Shown piece after piece: positions 56,401 through 64,000 of a stretch of 64,000 nucleotides of DNA; the stretch's first letter is position 1, and each line of letters begins with the position of its first letter. Both the position numbers and the translations under genes were made by a program. The stretch covers positions 1,674,001-1,738,000 of the forward strand of contig CM071590.1 in assembly GCA_036429605.1 (NCBI GenBank). The letters are read 5' to 3'. Origin of the DNA: Cladobotryum mycophilum. Lineage: Eukaryota; Ascomycota; Sordariomycetes; Hypocreales; Hypocreaceae. A model generated the notes under the pieces. That model searched no databases and had not been told where the DNA came from. It was given only the letters and a program-made list of their open reading frames with translations.

Positions 56401-58889
56401 TCATGTGCTATGAAGGTGGAGTTGGCTAAAGCAGCTCTGAGCTTCATTCGGCGGACTTCTTGCTCTTCAATACGCCTCAGTTCTCTTTCTCTCAGATCAA
56501 CAGCTTCTTTGTTTTGTACAACCTCTTTAACCACTCGCTTGCGGCCATTAGCAGCAGCTTCTTCTTCAGAAAGCTCGCCGAGGCCAATATCATCCTCAAA
56601 AGTTTCCACCCTGAGGATTTGGCTATCTTGTGGGAAGTACGGCGTCATTTCCTTGAGGAAGGTGCAAAAGGGAGGGAAGAGGCCATGTTTGCTACGTCTT
56701 AGTCTGTTCTTTTCTTTCTTTTCCATTTCCATGACTCGAACGTTATTGGTCTGCCGACATCGCACAAAGCTGAGAAAGACTCTCGTAAGATCAAAGGCCA
56801 AAGTCCGCACTTCATCAGCTTCATCAAGCTGAGAGTCCGTTGTGATTGGCCTGGATAGCTGAAGCTGTATTGACGCATCCCAGGCTTCTTCGGTCGATTT
56901 CTCCTGAAGTAGCCCAAGGATCGCTTGACGACGAGCATGCTCCAGCTTGAAAATCATGCAGATAATTAGCCTCCAACGGTCTTTATTCTTAGCCCAGTGC
57001 GTGGCGGTGAGGTTTCCGATGGATTCTACATTTTCCAACTGATCGATAGGTGGGTGGTCTTCCAATTTCTCCTTGTCTTCGGGCCGGTAGGTGCCTAGCG
57101 TTGGTGGCTCAGTGCCTCTACGTTTGATCGGGGTTGTCAAATCGATAACTATCCTTGCCGCTTCGCTGTTCTGCACTTGATCTGGTGACTCCAATTGAGT
57201 GAGGTCAAAAGTCATGTCAGGGTCTGGTTCGTATGGTACCGGGCTGTCATGACATGGAGAATATGCGTCGGAGTCGGCGGGTTGCTCATCCACCGCTGCG
57301 GGAAGCTCCTCGTCAACAACAATGAAGCCATCCATATCGTCATCGCTCGTTAGCACTTCATCATCTAGAGTTGAAGTCGGAGCTTTCAATGGGTCTCTAG
57401 GTCTTGAGATAATGTTCGGCTTTGCTGGCTGGATGCGTGACTCCAGCAGACTAATCAGCCACAACTGGTAGAGCTTATCGTCAAGATTTTGCTCAAGCAC
57501 TCTGGCTTGGTCTCGGACGTCTTGTTCCTTTTGCCACTTATCTTTCAGAATCTCGGAAATGAGTTTCCTGATTCGGCCTTCATAGAATTCGGCTTGCCGC
57601 TGAGCGGCGAAGATCATCCTTTTTGACCTTTCACTTCTTCTTGCATCCGTCCAGAGCTTGTAGGCCTTTCGTTGGTACCTCGGAAGCTTCTTCTCCTCCC
57701 ACTTGGCCTTCATTTCTTCCAAGGCTTCCTGCAGAAGGACCTCCACGCGCTCATGAGAAAGACAGCGCGCTAGCTCGCGGTCTCGAGCCGCATTTTCAGC
57801 TTGTTCCTCGTCAATTTCTCTCTGTGTTTCCTCATCCCAGTCATCCGGGAGGCCATCCATATCAATGATCTCGTCATCATTATCTGAAGGTGATGGCGAC
57901 CGCATAGGCACAATGCCCGCTTTGACAAGAGCCTCTTTCCGCCCGTTGTTTCGCAGAAGATTTCTCATTGTGCGACCAACCACCAGTCGTAGTCCGGGCG
58001 GCAGATTATTGGGAGTCGTGATTGAAAATGAGATGCCATGAAGCTCTGTGAGCTGTGAGTGTGTAGAGCCAGTATGAGATTTCACAGCAGACATGTCTAG
58101 GCTCTTACTGCCCAAATAGGAATATAGGTCAGAGTCATCTTGAGTCATGCTGACATCTCCGTTGGACAGACCAAAGGGTTCAAACTCCCCTTGGGCCAGA
58201 GGTTGAGTGCTCAGGTTGATTGGCGCTACACGCCTTCTCTTAGAGGGTCTCTCACCATTATCCGGTTTTGACGTTACGGCAGAGTGGGCCTCGTCGAGCG
58301 GCAATGCAGCCTGGTCATCTTTTGGCAAACCGGCTGGGTCTGCTGGGCCACTCCCTTCCTCGCTCGATGGCTCCAGGGGAAGAAATAGATTGCTTTCCGC
58401 TGGGGTAGGGGGATTTTCTCCGGGAGCGGCAGCAATTGCCTGGTCGGCTTCACCGGTCCCCGTTTGATCATGCTCGTCGACTAAATCAAGAAAGGCATTG
58501 CGCTCTACATTATCCTCATGAAACAAACCAACCGGTAGGTCTATCAAACTTGGAAGTGGTTCGGCGTCGGCCAGGTCGTCTAATGATAGCTTGTTCGAGT
58601 AGTCTTTCTTCCAAGAGCGGAATCCTCGGCTTCTAGCTTGAAAACCGACGATTTCTTCGACGAGTGCAGCCTTTTGGCGGGCAATCTTGATTCCGAGACA
58701 TTTCATCAGCTCTTTTCTGGAGAAGACGTGCTCATATGTAAGGAGGGTTTTGCCATCCATCTCTTCCTCCTGGATTTTCTGGGCCAGCGCCGATGGATCC
58801 CGGGTCCACGGTTGGCCAGGAGAGCAGAGTTGCTTGGAGACCTCCTCCACATCCCATGAAAAGGGATCATCGGGCCGGATGCCATCCAT
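53466..58889 (-). CDS. SNF2-family DNA-dependent ATPase (ATRX/ARIP4-like subgroup)
   Basis: Single exon, 1807 aa. The N-terminal 95 residues (DDPFSWDVEEVSKQLCSPG to EIVGFQARSRGFRSW) look like a SAM-type helical domain. An acidic, disordered stretch and helical linkers follow to about residue 850. The ATPase core has motif I HTMGLGKTMQVITFL (near 885), motif II VIADEAHTLKN (near 1013), motif III LTGTPLSNN, motif V STRAGGVGLNIQGA and motif VI AIGRAYRIGQQK (near 1326). The order and wording fit Rad54/ATRX/ARIP4-like translocases that remodel chromatin or remove proteins from DNA. The last 350 residues are rich in Gln, Ser and Pro, with a helical C-terminus. The sub-family is inferred; the helicase class is certain. 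It lacks introns, unlike most genes here. Confidence 0.92.
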   Translation of the reverse strand: MDGIRPDDPFSWDVEEVSKQLCSPGQPWTRDPSALAQKIQEEEMDGKTLLTYEHVFSRKELMKCLGIKIARQKAALVEEIVGFQARSRGFRSWKKDYSNKLSLDDLADAEPLPSLIDLPVGLFHEDNVERNAFLDLVDEHDQTGTGEADQAIAAAPGENPPTPAESNLFLPLEPSSEEGSGPADPAGLPKDDQAALPLDEAHSAVTSKPDNGERPSKRRRVAPINLSTQPLAQGEFEPFGLSNGDVSMTQDDSDLYSYLGSKSLDMSAVKSHTGSTHSQLTELHGISFSITTPNNLPPGLRLVVGRTMRNLLRNNGRKEALVKAGIVPMRSPSPSDNDDEIIDMDGLPDDWDEETQREIDEEQAENAARDRELARCLSHERVEVLLQEALEEMKAKWEEKKLPRYQRKAYKLWTDARRSERSKRMIFAAQRQAEFYEGRIRKLISEILKDKWQKEQDVRDQARVLEQNLDDKLYQLWLISLLESRIQPAKPNIISRPRDPLKAPTSTLDDEVLTSDDDMDGFIVVDEELPAAVDEQPADSDAYSPCHDSPVPYEPDPDMTFDLTQLESPDQVQNSEAARIVIDLTTPIKRRGTEPPTLGTYRPEDKEKLEDHPPIDQLENVESIGNLTATHWAKNKDRWRLIICMIFKLEHARRQAILGLLQEKSTEEAWDASIQLQLSRPITTDSQLDEADEVRTLAFDLTRVFLSFVRCRQTNNVRVMEMEKKEKNRLRRSKHGLFPPFCTFLKEMTPYFPQDSQILRVETFEDDIGLGELSEEEAAANGRKRVVKEVVQNKEAVDLRERELRRIEEQEVRRMKLRAALANSTFIAHDKSRLIINESKQEDQALIYVNEDIGRRIKDHQINGVRFLWNQIIRDASVRQGCLLAHTMGLGKTMQVITFLVSIIEAATSDDVSVRNQIPEDLRKSQTLVLCPSGLVDNWMDEVLLWAPQGLLGSVRKVESSMSRPHRLSTIRDWAQDGGLIIIGYDMFKRTADSGEDGDDIEDALTNTPNIVIADEAHTLKNPNTKVNQVCAKFRTRSRIALTGTPLSNNVEEYYAMIDWVAPNFLGPPKEFRDIYSHPIQQGLWSDSGPADKREALKMMEVLKRTVAPIVDRATISAIKDDLPSKHEFVLFVAPTPMQKKLYDLYMTAMLENQMPQAKIFSILNDLTLVCNHPRCFQKVAQDIRKNPRDNAESSLSENVLSAVLKETNRQDLDNPELSQKVALLLLILNEARQAKEKVLVFSQSIPTLNYLENLLTQQRRLVCRLDGVTKISKRQEMIKSFNRGNQEVYLISTRAGGVGLNIQGANRVVIFDIRWNPVVDQQAIGRAYRIGQQKTVYVYHLLVAGTFEEVLHNKAVFKMQLASRLVDKKNPVSWGKRFGVLEPVKHVAARDLSPFLNRDRTLDKLIKHNSNGEAIRQILSTDTFEEEDASSRVTPEMNQQIEELMKLESIRRKDPERYGRLQAQKQMAELMPHNTSADARQTPKNWRAATAGTPSVNQSMDGAYDGPSTAMQIPATRWMLPSQAALLPSLQVSSAQVGHMPRLTNFQQIFSQTMASSQHIPTPPPIAGANTYFRDVEPAPPVVHGLPTTPRATSTVLESTPGSKSGSIFSQPRSQAKDDFETKLVGILKGGEGSSISESTELRTQTAQQITMGIAEALKEQSQGFLPDNLRWRLLEKLLDHDRFVAAMTSGVLRSDFLALAKAEEVERRALLLDSLSDEEAKDQLQRMKSPDPSVGRIVTPTVIVKEMLTAVLKNLSNIGKSSVQSSRAREDLEVMQQAADKRRQRGFRLPPWANEALARNSSEGP

Positions 58890-60409
58890 CTGTTAATCCT
58901 TTATTTAGGACGGCACTGCGAGGCCTGCAGGACGAAGGTTATTTAAGTGTTACGGGAGAGAACAAGAGGGTGCGCAAGTGGGGATGGTGAGGCTATCAAT
59001 AGACAGCAGTCATGTTGGAGGACTCGACCTACCAAGGTTGATGAAATGCATGAAGAGTAACGGCATCGGGACCGACAAAGTAACTCGATAAACGAGGCGA
59101 AGGCGAAGTAAATGCCTTGATTTTCGGTTTGTCTTTCCGTCCTTATCGTCTCCTCGCGCGCCAGAGTAAACCAGGTGAGACACCGACCTCTGGTGCCGCC
59201 GCAAAGTTCGTCAAGGGATGAAAGACCTAAAGTTGAATCAAAGTAACCCTGCGCCTTTCCTCGCTTCGCAAGATAGGTATGTATATACAACTTGAGAAAA
59301 TATTGATTGATGAGTCTTCTGGAAGCAGGTTCTGAAGCGCGATCAACCTAACTGAACCCTCTTTACCATAATAACTTTTGTTAAAATTGCGCTGCGGACG
59401 CGTTAACCCAGCAATGAAGGTATTCGTGCGCGAGCTCACGTGACTCTCCCATGAACGAATGACAAAGAAGCTAAGCGAAGTATCTCCTCATGTAAACTCG
59501 TACTCAAACAAACGGGCTTCACTGCCTTTGGAGATGCTCTATGGGCAGCTGATGGTCGCAGGATTTTTCCAGTCTTGCACGGTGATAGATTTCACCCCCG
59601 GCTGCATCGCAAACTGCTGGGGTCAGAAAGTTGGGATGGATGGGTGGTTCAGACATGGGCCGCCACATCATCCATCCATGAGCTAAATTTGTAGGGGGCC
59701 GGCCGCCTCCCCACTACCAAGAAGCGCTGTAGCCCACAATGCATGTGCTGGAAGCCGTTCCTTTCCACTGAAACGCCCCATGGAAACAGAATCCGTACTC
59801 TGGAAGTCTCAAATAAACGTGCCCCGCATGTTTGGGCGCCTAAAGTAGTAGATGTTATTTGCGCTGCTGTACCCTCGAGCAGGACCCTTGAACCTAGCGC
59901 TGCAACTAAATGTAGACCGTTGCAACTCGACACTGTGCTGCACTCTGTCCCGCGTGTATCTTTATTTCAACCATCTCCAAGTGAATGTAGACCTAAGGAG
60001 ATTTTACCTATATGCTTCGTGAACCTCTGAGCAAGTGATGGCAAGACAATTTTTCTGTTTGTGATGATGAGTTTGTCTTGGGAGAATTGGTTTAATCTAG
60101 AGTACTACAGCCTAGTAGGTATTAGCCCAGGTAGTCTATTCCCATCTCACCTTTGTGGTTCCCATGCGAAACTGGCGGAAGGACCCTGAGGGCATTAATA
60201 ATCCACGCCAAATATGGTATCAACCGCGATGAAAAGTCAGAGCCCCATTCGAGATACTCCATTTTCTCTCCACATACTGCATCCACGAAGTGCAACCCAG
60301 GCTCCAGATCAAGCCTCGTTCATTTTCGTTTTCAATTTCATTTTCATTTTCACATTTTCTTATCTATTTGTGTCGTACATTACACAATCTATTCACTTTC
60401 ACACACCCC
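58890..60409. other. Divergent intergenic region, SNF2 gene / GSH2
   Basis: About 1.5 kb with both promoters. A cacgtg E-box-like hexamer lies near 59437, and short frames on both strands lack coding character. The last 120 bp before GSH2 are rich in tttc, as in many fungal core promoters. Confidence 0.5.
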
Positions 60410-62116
60410 ATGGCGACATTAACAAGCGGGGAATATCCCCCACCGCTCAAGGAAGCAGAACAAGAAGCCATTATTCAAAGCACCAAAGATTGGGCCATCA
60501 CCAACGGTCTCGCAGTCCGGCCTCCTCCCACCATTGTTTCTGCTGAAGTAGATCCCGCGGGGATCACGGCCATCAATGTTCCAGTCACCTTGTTCCCCAG
60601 CCCCTTCCCACGTCAATGCTTCGAGCAAGCCAAGTCGGCTCAGAAGGCTTACAACGAGCTATATGCCTCTGTAAGCCGTGACGAGGCATTTCTAGAAGAT
60701 ACCGTGAAACAGTAAGGTGTTCCCTGGATGTCCTGTTTTACATGCTAATAGTGCCTAGAGTCATGAATGGTGATGATTTTACACCTAACCTTTGGGACAT
60801 TCACCTCAAGGTGAAAAGTGAGGGCTACACCCAAGTACGACTCTCCCGCTCGTTAAAAGGGGGCCTCGGGTGCTAATAGATGCCACAGCCGCTCTCACTA
60901 GGCCTCTTCCGATCCGATTACATGGTTCATCAAGATACGTCAACATCTCCTCCTACAGTACAGGCGAAGCAAGTCGAGTTCAACACGATTGCTTCTTCGT
61001 TTGGCGGTCTCGCTGCCAAAACCTCACTCTTGCACAAGTAGGTAACCTCTCATACGCTCCTCATAACACATGCAAATTAACCTACATACTTAGGCATCTC
61101 GCAACTACGGAATACCCACTTCTTCACAATGCTATTTCCCAAGGCTCCCTTGATCTCCCTGAGAACCAGAGTATCACAGGCCTAGCCGGGGGCATCAAGG
61201 CCGCATATCATGCCTACCCCAAATCCGAACTCGGCCATCCCAAGTGTGTCATCTTCATGGTCCAAGGTGGCGAGCGCAACGTCTTTGACCAACGACATCT
61301 GGAATATCAGCTCACCAACTCATCTCCATCGATCCCCGTCTTCAGACTAACGTTGTCGGAAATTCTCGCGCAAACAACCATTGCTGATACACCACTCCGT
61401 CAACTCATTTACCCCCTTCCTCGCAATCCCTCCAAGGTCTTTGAAGTCGCCGTCGTTTATATGCGTGCCGCATATTCGCCAGATGAATACCCAGATAAAG
61501 CTGCATGGGACGCCAGATACCACATTGAACGATCTGCTGCTATCAAATGCCCGTCTGTTCTTACCCATCTCGCCGGAACCAAGAAGGTCCAACAAATACT
61601 TGCAACACCTCGCCCTGCCTCTGCACCTTCGGCTCTTTCACGTTTCATTCAAGACGACACAGAATCCGCCAAGGAGTTGTGGAATACCTTTACTAATATA
61701 TATCCCATGGACACTTCTGAAGCCGGTTTAGAGGCTCGCAAGAAGGCACTGGATCCAGAACTATGCAAGGCATACGTTCTCAAGCCACAGCGTGAAGGCG
61801 GAGGCAACAACATCTATCGCGGCGCCATACCACCGTTTCTCAAGTCAAAACCTGAAGAGCATTGGGGCACTTTCATCTTGATGGAGCTCATCACTCCTCC
61901 GCCAGTATCAAACCTGATTCTGCGAAATGGCCATATTGAGCAGGGGGTGTGATTGGGGAGTTGGGAATTTATGGTACATGTTTGTGGAATCAGAATACCG
62001 GCGAGATCCACCACAACGAGGAGACAGGATATATACTCCGAACCAAGGGGGACCAAAGCGAGGAGGGCGGAGTCGCCGCCGGGTTCGGTTGCATGGATAG
62101 CTGTTACTTGGTTTAG
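60410..62116 (+). CDS. GSH2: Glutathione synthetase, with apparent -1 frameshift near the 3' end
   Basis: Exons are 60410-60711, 60759-60834, 60889-61037 and 61094-62116; all introns are short, GT-AG and in phase. Family marks are the N-terminal substrate segment AEVDPAGITAINVPVTLFP, LWDIHLKVKSEGY, EFNTIASSFGGLA, LKPQREGGGNNIY and ILMELITPPP. The enzyme joins gamma-glutamylcysteine to glycine with ATP. As sequenced, the reading frame stops at TGA 61950-61952 within a run of five G (61943-61947). In the next frame the expected C-terminus follows without a gap (GELGIYGTCLWNQNTGEIHH, TKGDQSEEGGVAAGFG) to TAG 62114-62116. With a sixth G the protein would be 516 aa, the usual size. The lost part carries the EGGVAAG nucleotide/substrate loop, so the literal 498-residue-or-shorter product should be inactive. 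Confidence 0.93.
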
Positions 62117-62466
62117 CCAATTCTTGGAGAAGCCTTCAATCATAGACTTGAATAGAGACATGAATCACGAGCGATCCCACGCTACCGCTAATAATATCGA
62201 AAAAACCCTACTTTTACCAAGTGAACATACATCGTCGCATTGCAGTCAGATGGCGCTTAATTTACAAACGTAACCGTACATGTTCCGAGTCCAAACACAT
62301 CAAGCCATACATAATAAGACAACGTTCTGGGGGCGTACAAGAGTGGAGATCAAAATATCGAACACGATACAGGGAGTCGCACTGCCGTAGATTTGCTCTA
62401 CGATTGTTTTTTTGGTGCTCTATTTACTTTTGTAGTTTTTTCTGGGAAGGGAAGGGGGTAAAGACC
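62117..62466. other. Convergent intergenic region
   Basis: 350 bp between the 3' ends of GSH2 (+) and the mtSSB gene (-). AT-rich; no gene seen. Confidence 0.6.
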
Positions 62467-63056
62467 TTACTCGCCCTGCTCGGGGGGCGAGGGGCGCTTG
62501 AGTACCTCCATGTTTCCTGCGTATGGGGTTTAGTATTTTTATGTATTTTGGTTCATGACATAAGGGGAAGACTCACGCTGAACGATGTTGAGGCCCTGTC
62601 GAGAATTCCCGTTTGCGTCTTGGTAGGAGTTGATGGTAGCATCACCTTCGATATATACCAGAGAACTACGATTCCACACGTTAGCATTTCCGCACTCTCT
62701 CTCTCTCTCTCTCTCATCTTTTATCGCCCCATCTCCCTGCTCTCTGCTCTTCTCCCATGGGATCGGATCATATCAACATACCCCTTGGGCACGCTCAACA
62801 AAAAGTCCTTGGAGTTGCCCTCGGCGAAGCTGGTGATGTTGAACCAGCTCGTCTTGCGGTTAGCCTTGGGCCCCGTGTTGCTCGCCACGGAGAACTTGAG
62901 GATCTCGCGCCCGCTGCTGGTGGCATGGGGCTCCGGGGTGTCGGCCAGGTTGCCGATGATGTTGATGCGAGCAAACGGGCGAGGGGAGGAGGTGCTGAAA
63001 GCCCTGGCAGCGCCAGCCGAGGCGACGGTCGCACGACGAAAGAGGGAAGCGGACAT
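62467..63056 (-). CDS. Mitochondrial single-stranded DNA-binding protein
   Basis: The CDS is complement(join(62467..62516, 62577..62665, 62782..63056)), 137 aa. The first about 28 residues (MSASLFRRATVASAGAARAF) form a mitochondrial presequence. The OB fold follows: ARINIIGNLADTPEPH, ILKFSVASNT, TSWFNITSF, SLVYIEGDATINSYQD and GLNIVQRNMEVLKRP. It corresponds to yeast Rim1 and bacterial SSB and coats single-stranded mtDNA during replication. The three exons join in phase. Intron 1 (116 bp) contains a ct microsatellite near 62695-62715. The acidic tip typical of bacterial SSB is reduced to PPEQGE. Confidence 0.93.
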
Positions 63057-64000
63057 GGTTTGTCTGTGTGTTTTTCTTCTCGAGAGAATTGGCGGCGATG
63101 TTTTCTTTTCTTTTTTTCAGGTTCGAGGGATCGAGGGTTGGCGGAATGGCGTCAGTCTGGTTGCAGAAAATCGAAACAAAGTAATCCCAATGTCTTGGTC
63201 CACCACACACACACAAACAAGCCCGCGCTGGAACAAGCTTTTGCGACGCGATAAGATTAGCTATGCCCTAGAGCGAAGCTGATTGGCCAATGATGGACAA
63301 ACCACCCCTCTACATGATAAATACATAAACAATGAATAAATGAATACGACGGTATTTCATTCTCAAAATGGGGGATATGCAGATAGAGAGAAACATGGCG
63401 CTATCCGAATATCACCCATCCCATCCCAGCTTGTAAGCTTGTAAGCTTCAGATATCGTTCACCACACCACACCACACCACCACCACTTTTGAAAAGGAAT
63501 AAGTGAATTATGATGATGCAACTCAAAACCTCGAAAAGAAAGAAAGCAAACATTCATCCCGCCCGAAATGATGACGAATTTACTACCCTCCAATGCCCCC
63601 TTCCTCCTGCAGCGTATCCCAACCCAGTCCCTTCATAGAGCCAGTAACAGCAGAGTGAATAACATCCATCACCGGGGCCTCCATCCCGCTCGCTGCGTTG
63701 CATTCTGCAAACGCCCCCCAATGAATCCCCATCAAGCAAACCAAAAAAAATTAAAAGGTAATTCTCTCTTCTCTCAGCGTACAATGACAACAAGTGAATT
63801 TTCTTGTCTCCCATCATTAGAGTAATTCGGGTGATTCAGCCACTCCCGGCCCTCTATCCCCCTTCCCCCTGCCCACAGCCGTACCCAAAGTGGAGGCTCT
63901 TCATGCACGTCAAAGCCTCGAATTACCCGATTTGGGTGTCAATAGAAGTCCCAACAGGGGTGTCAATAGACGCCACCTGCATCTTTGTATAATTCCATGG
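63057..64000. other. Right-end intergenic region
   Basis: This holds the mtSSB promoter with a palindromic double CCAAT box (listed separately), an accac/ccacc simple repeat near 63460-63485 and, on the minus strand, an exon-like stretch at 63589-63710 whose conceptual peptide looks protein-like but could not be linked to a gene (see findings). Confidence 0.5.
63282..63291. promoter_or_regulatory. Palindromic CCAAT box (attggccaat)
   Basis: This is a perfect 10-bp palindrome holding a CCAAT box on each strand, 226 bp upstream of the mtSSB start codon. CCAAT boxes bind the HAP/CBC complex in fungi, a known regulator of mitochondrial genes. Its role here is inferred from position. Confidence 0.5.

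Noticed and set aside
58943..59440. Minus-strand open frames upstream of the SNF2 gene
   Set aside because: They lack motifs and sit where promoter and 5' leader are expected; no in-phase splice to the SNF2 start is apparent.
1..64000. Transposons, CRISPR arrays, rRNA genes, telomere repeats
   Set aside because: I saw no transposase or reverse-transcriptase motifs, terminal repeats, regularly spaced repeats, rRNA cores or telomeric ttaggg arrays.

Overview
The window looks like nuclear DNA of a filamentous ascomycete, most likely a sordariomycete (Hypocreales-like; this placement is inference). Genes are dense and lie on both strands. Introns are short (47 to 134 bp) with GTRNGT donors, CTRAC branch sites and YAG acceptors, and a tRNA gene carries a small intron. 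The gene set is mostly conserved fungal housekeeping. I found no transposon, virus, CRISPR array or biosynthetic cluster.

Layout. 1-1574: the 3' part of a CorA-like membrane protein (+). 2114-4289: LMBR1-like membrane protein (-). 4808-6378: HAT1 histone acetyltransferase (+). 6589-7684: pyrroline-5-carboxylate reductase (-). 8886-9783: CTD-kinase gamma subunit CTK3 (+). 10172-10836: mitochondrial ribosomal protein L7/L12 (-), sharing a 338-bp divergent promoter with 11175-26077, the giant AAA ATPase midasin (+). 27277-28381: isochorismatase-family hydrolase (+). 28858-30759: a large fungal protein with what looks like a degenerate retropepsin-type domain (-). 32129-33138: IAH1-like SGNH esterase (-). 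33954-35439: a broken SRPK-like kinase gene (-). 35976-41519: UTP10 (+). 42318-43840: type II NADH dehydrogenase (+). 44447-46406: bifunctional thiamine enzyme THI6 (+). 46838-46922: tRNA-Thr(CGT). 47146-49177: Zn2Cys6 transcription factor (-). 50133-52036: 5-aminolevulinate synthase (-). 53466-58889: SNF2-family ATPase (-). 60410-62116: glutathione synthetase (+). 62467-63056: mitochondrial single-stranded DNA-binding protein (-).

Shared themes, without evidence of a functional cluster: large-subunit and small-subunit ribosome assembly (midasin, UTP10), mitochondrial upkeep (mL12, SSB, NDH-2, ALAS), chromatin and transcription (HAT1, CTK3, SNF2, Zn2Cys6) and cofactor or amino-acid synthesis (THI6, ALAS, GSH2, P5CR).

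The points most worth a second look are these. (i) The SRPK-like kinase has two in-frame stops plus altered HxD and DFG motifs. (ii) UTP10 and GSH2 each carry a -1 frameshift inside a 5-base C or G run, which suggests either real lesions or uncorrected homopolymer errors in the assembly. (iii) A retropepsin-like domain has CTG where the catalytic DTG should be. (iv) The NDH-2 presequence is joined through a GC-AG intron, and retaining that intron opens an alternative start without the targeting peptide. No clearly new multi-gene system is visible.
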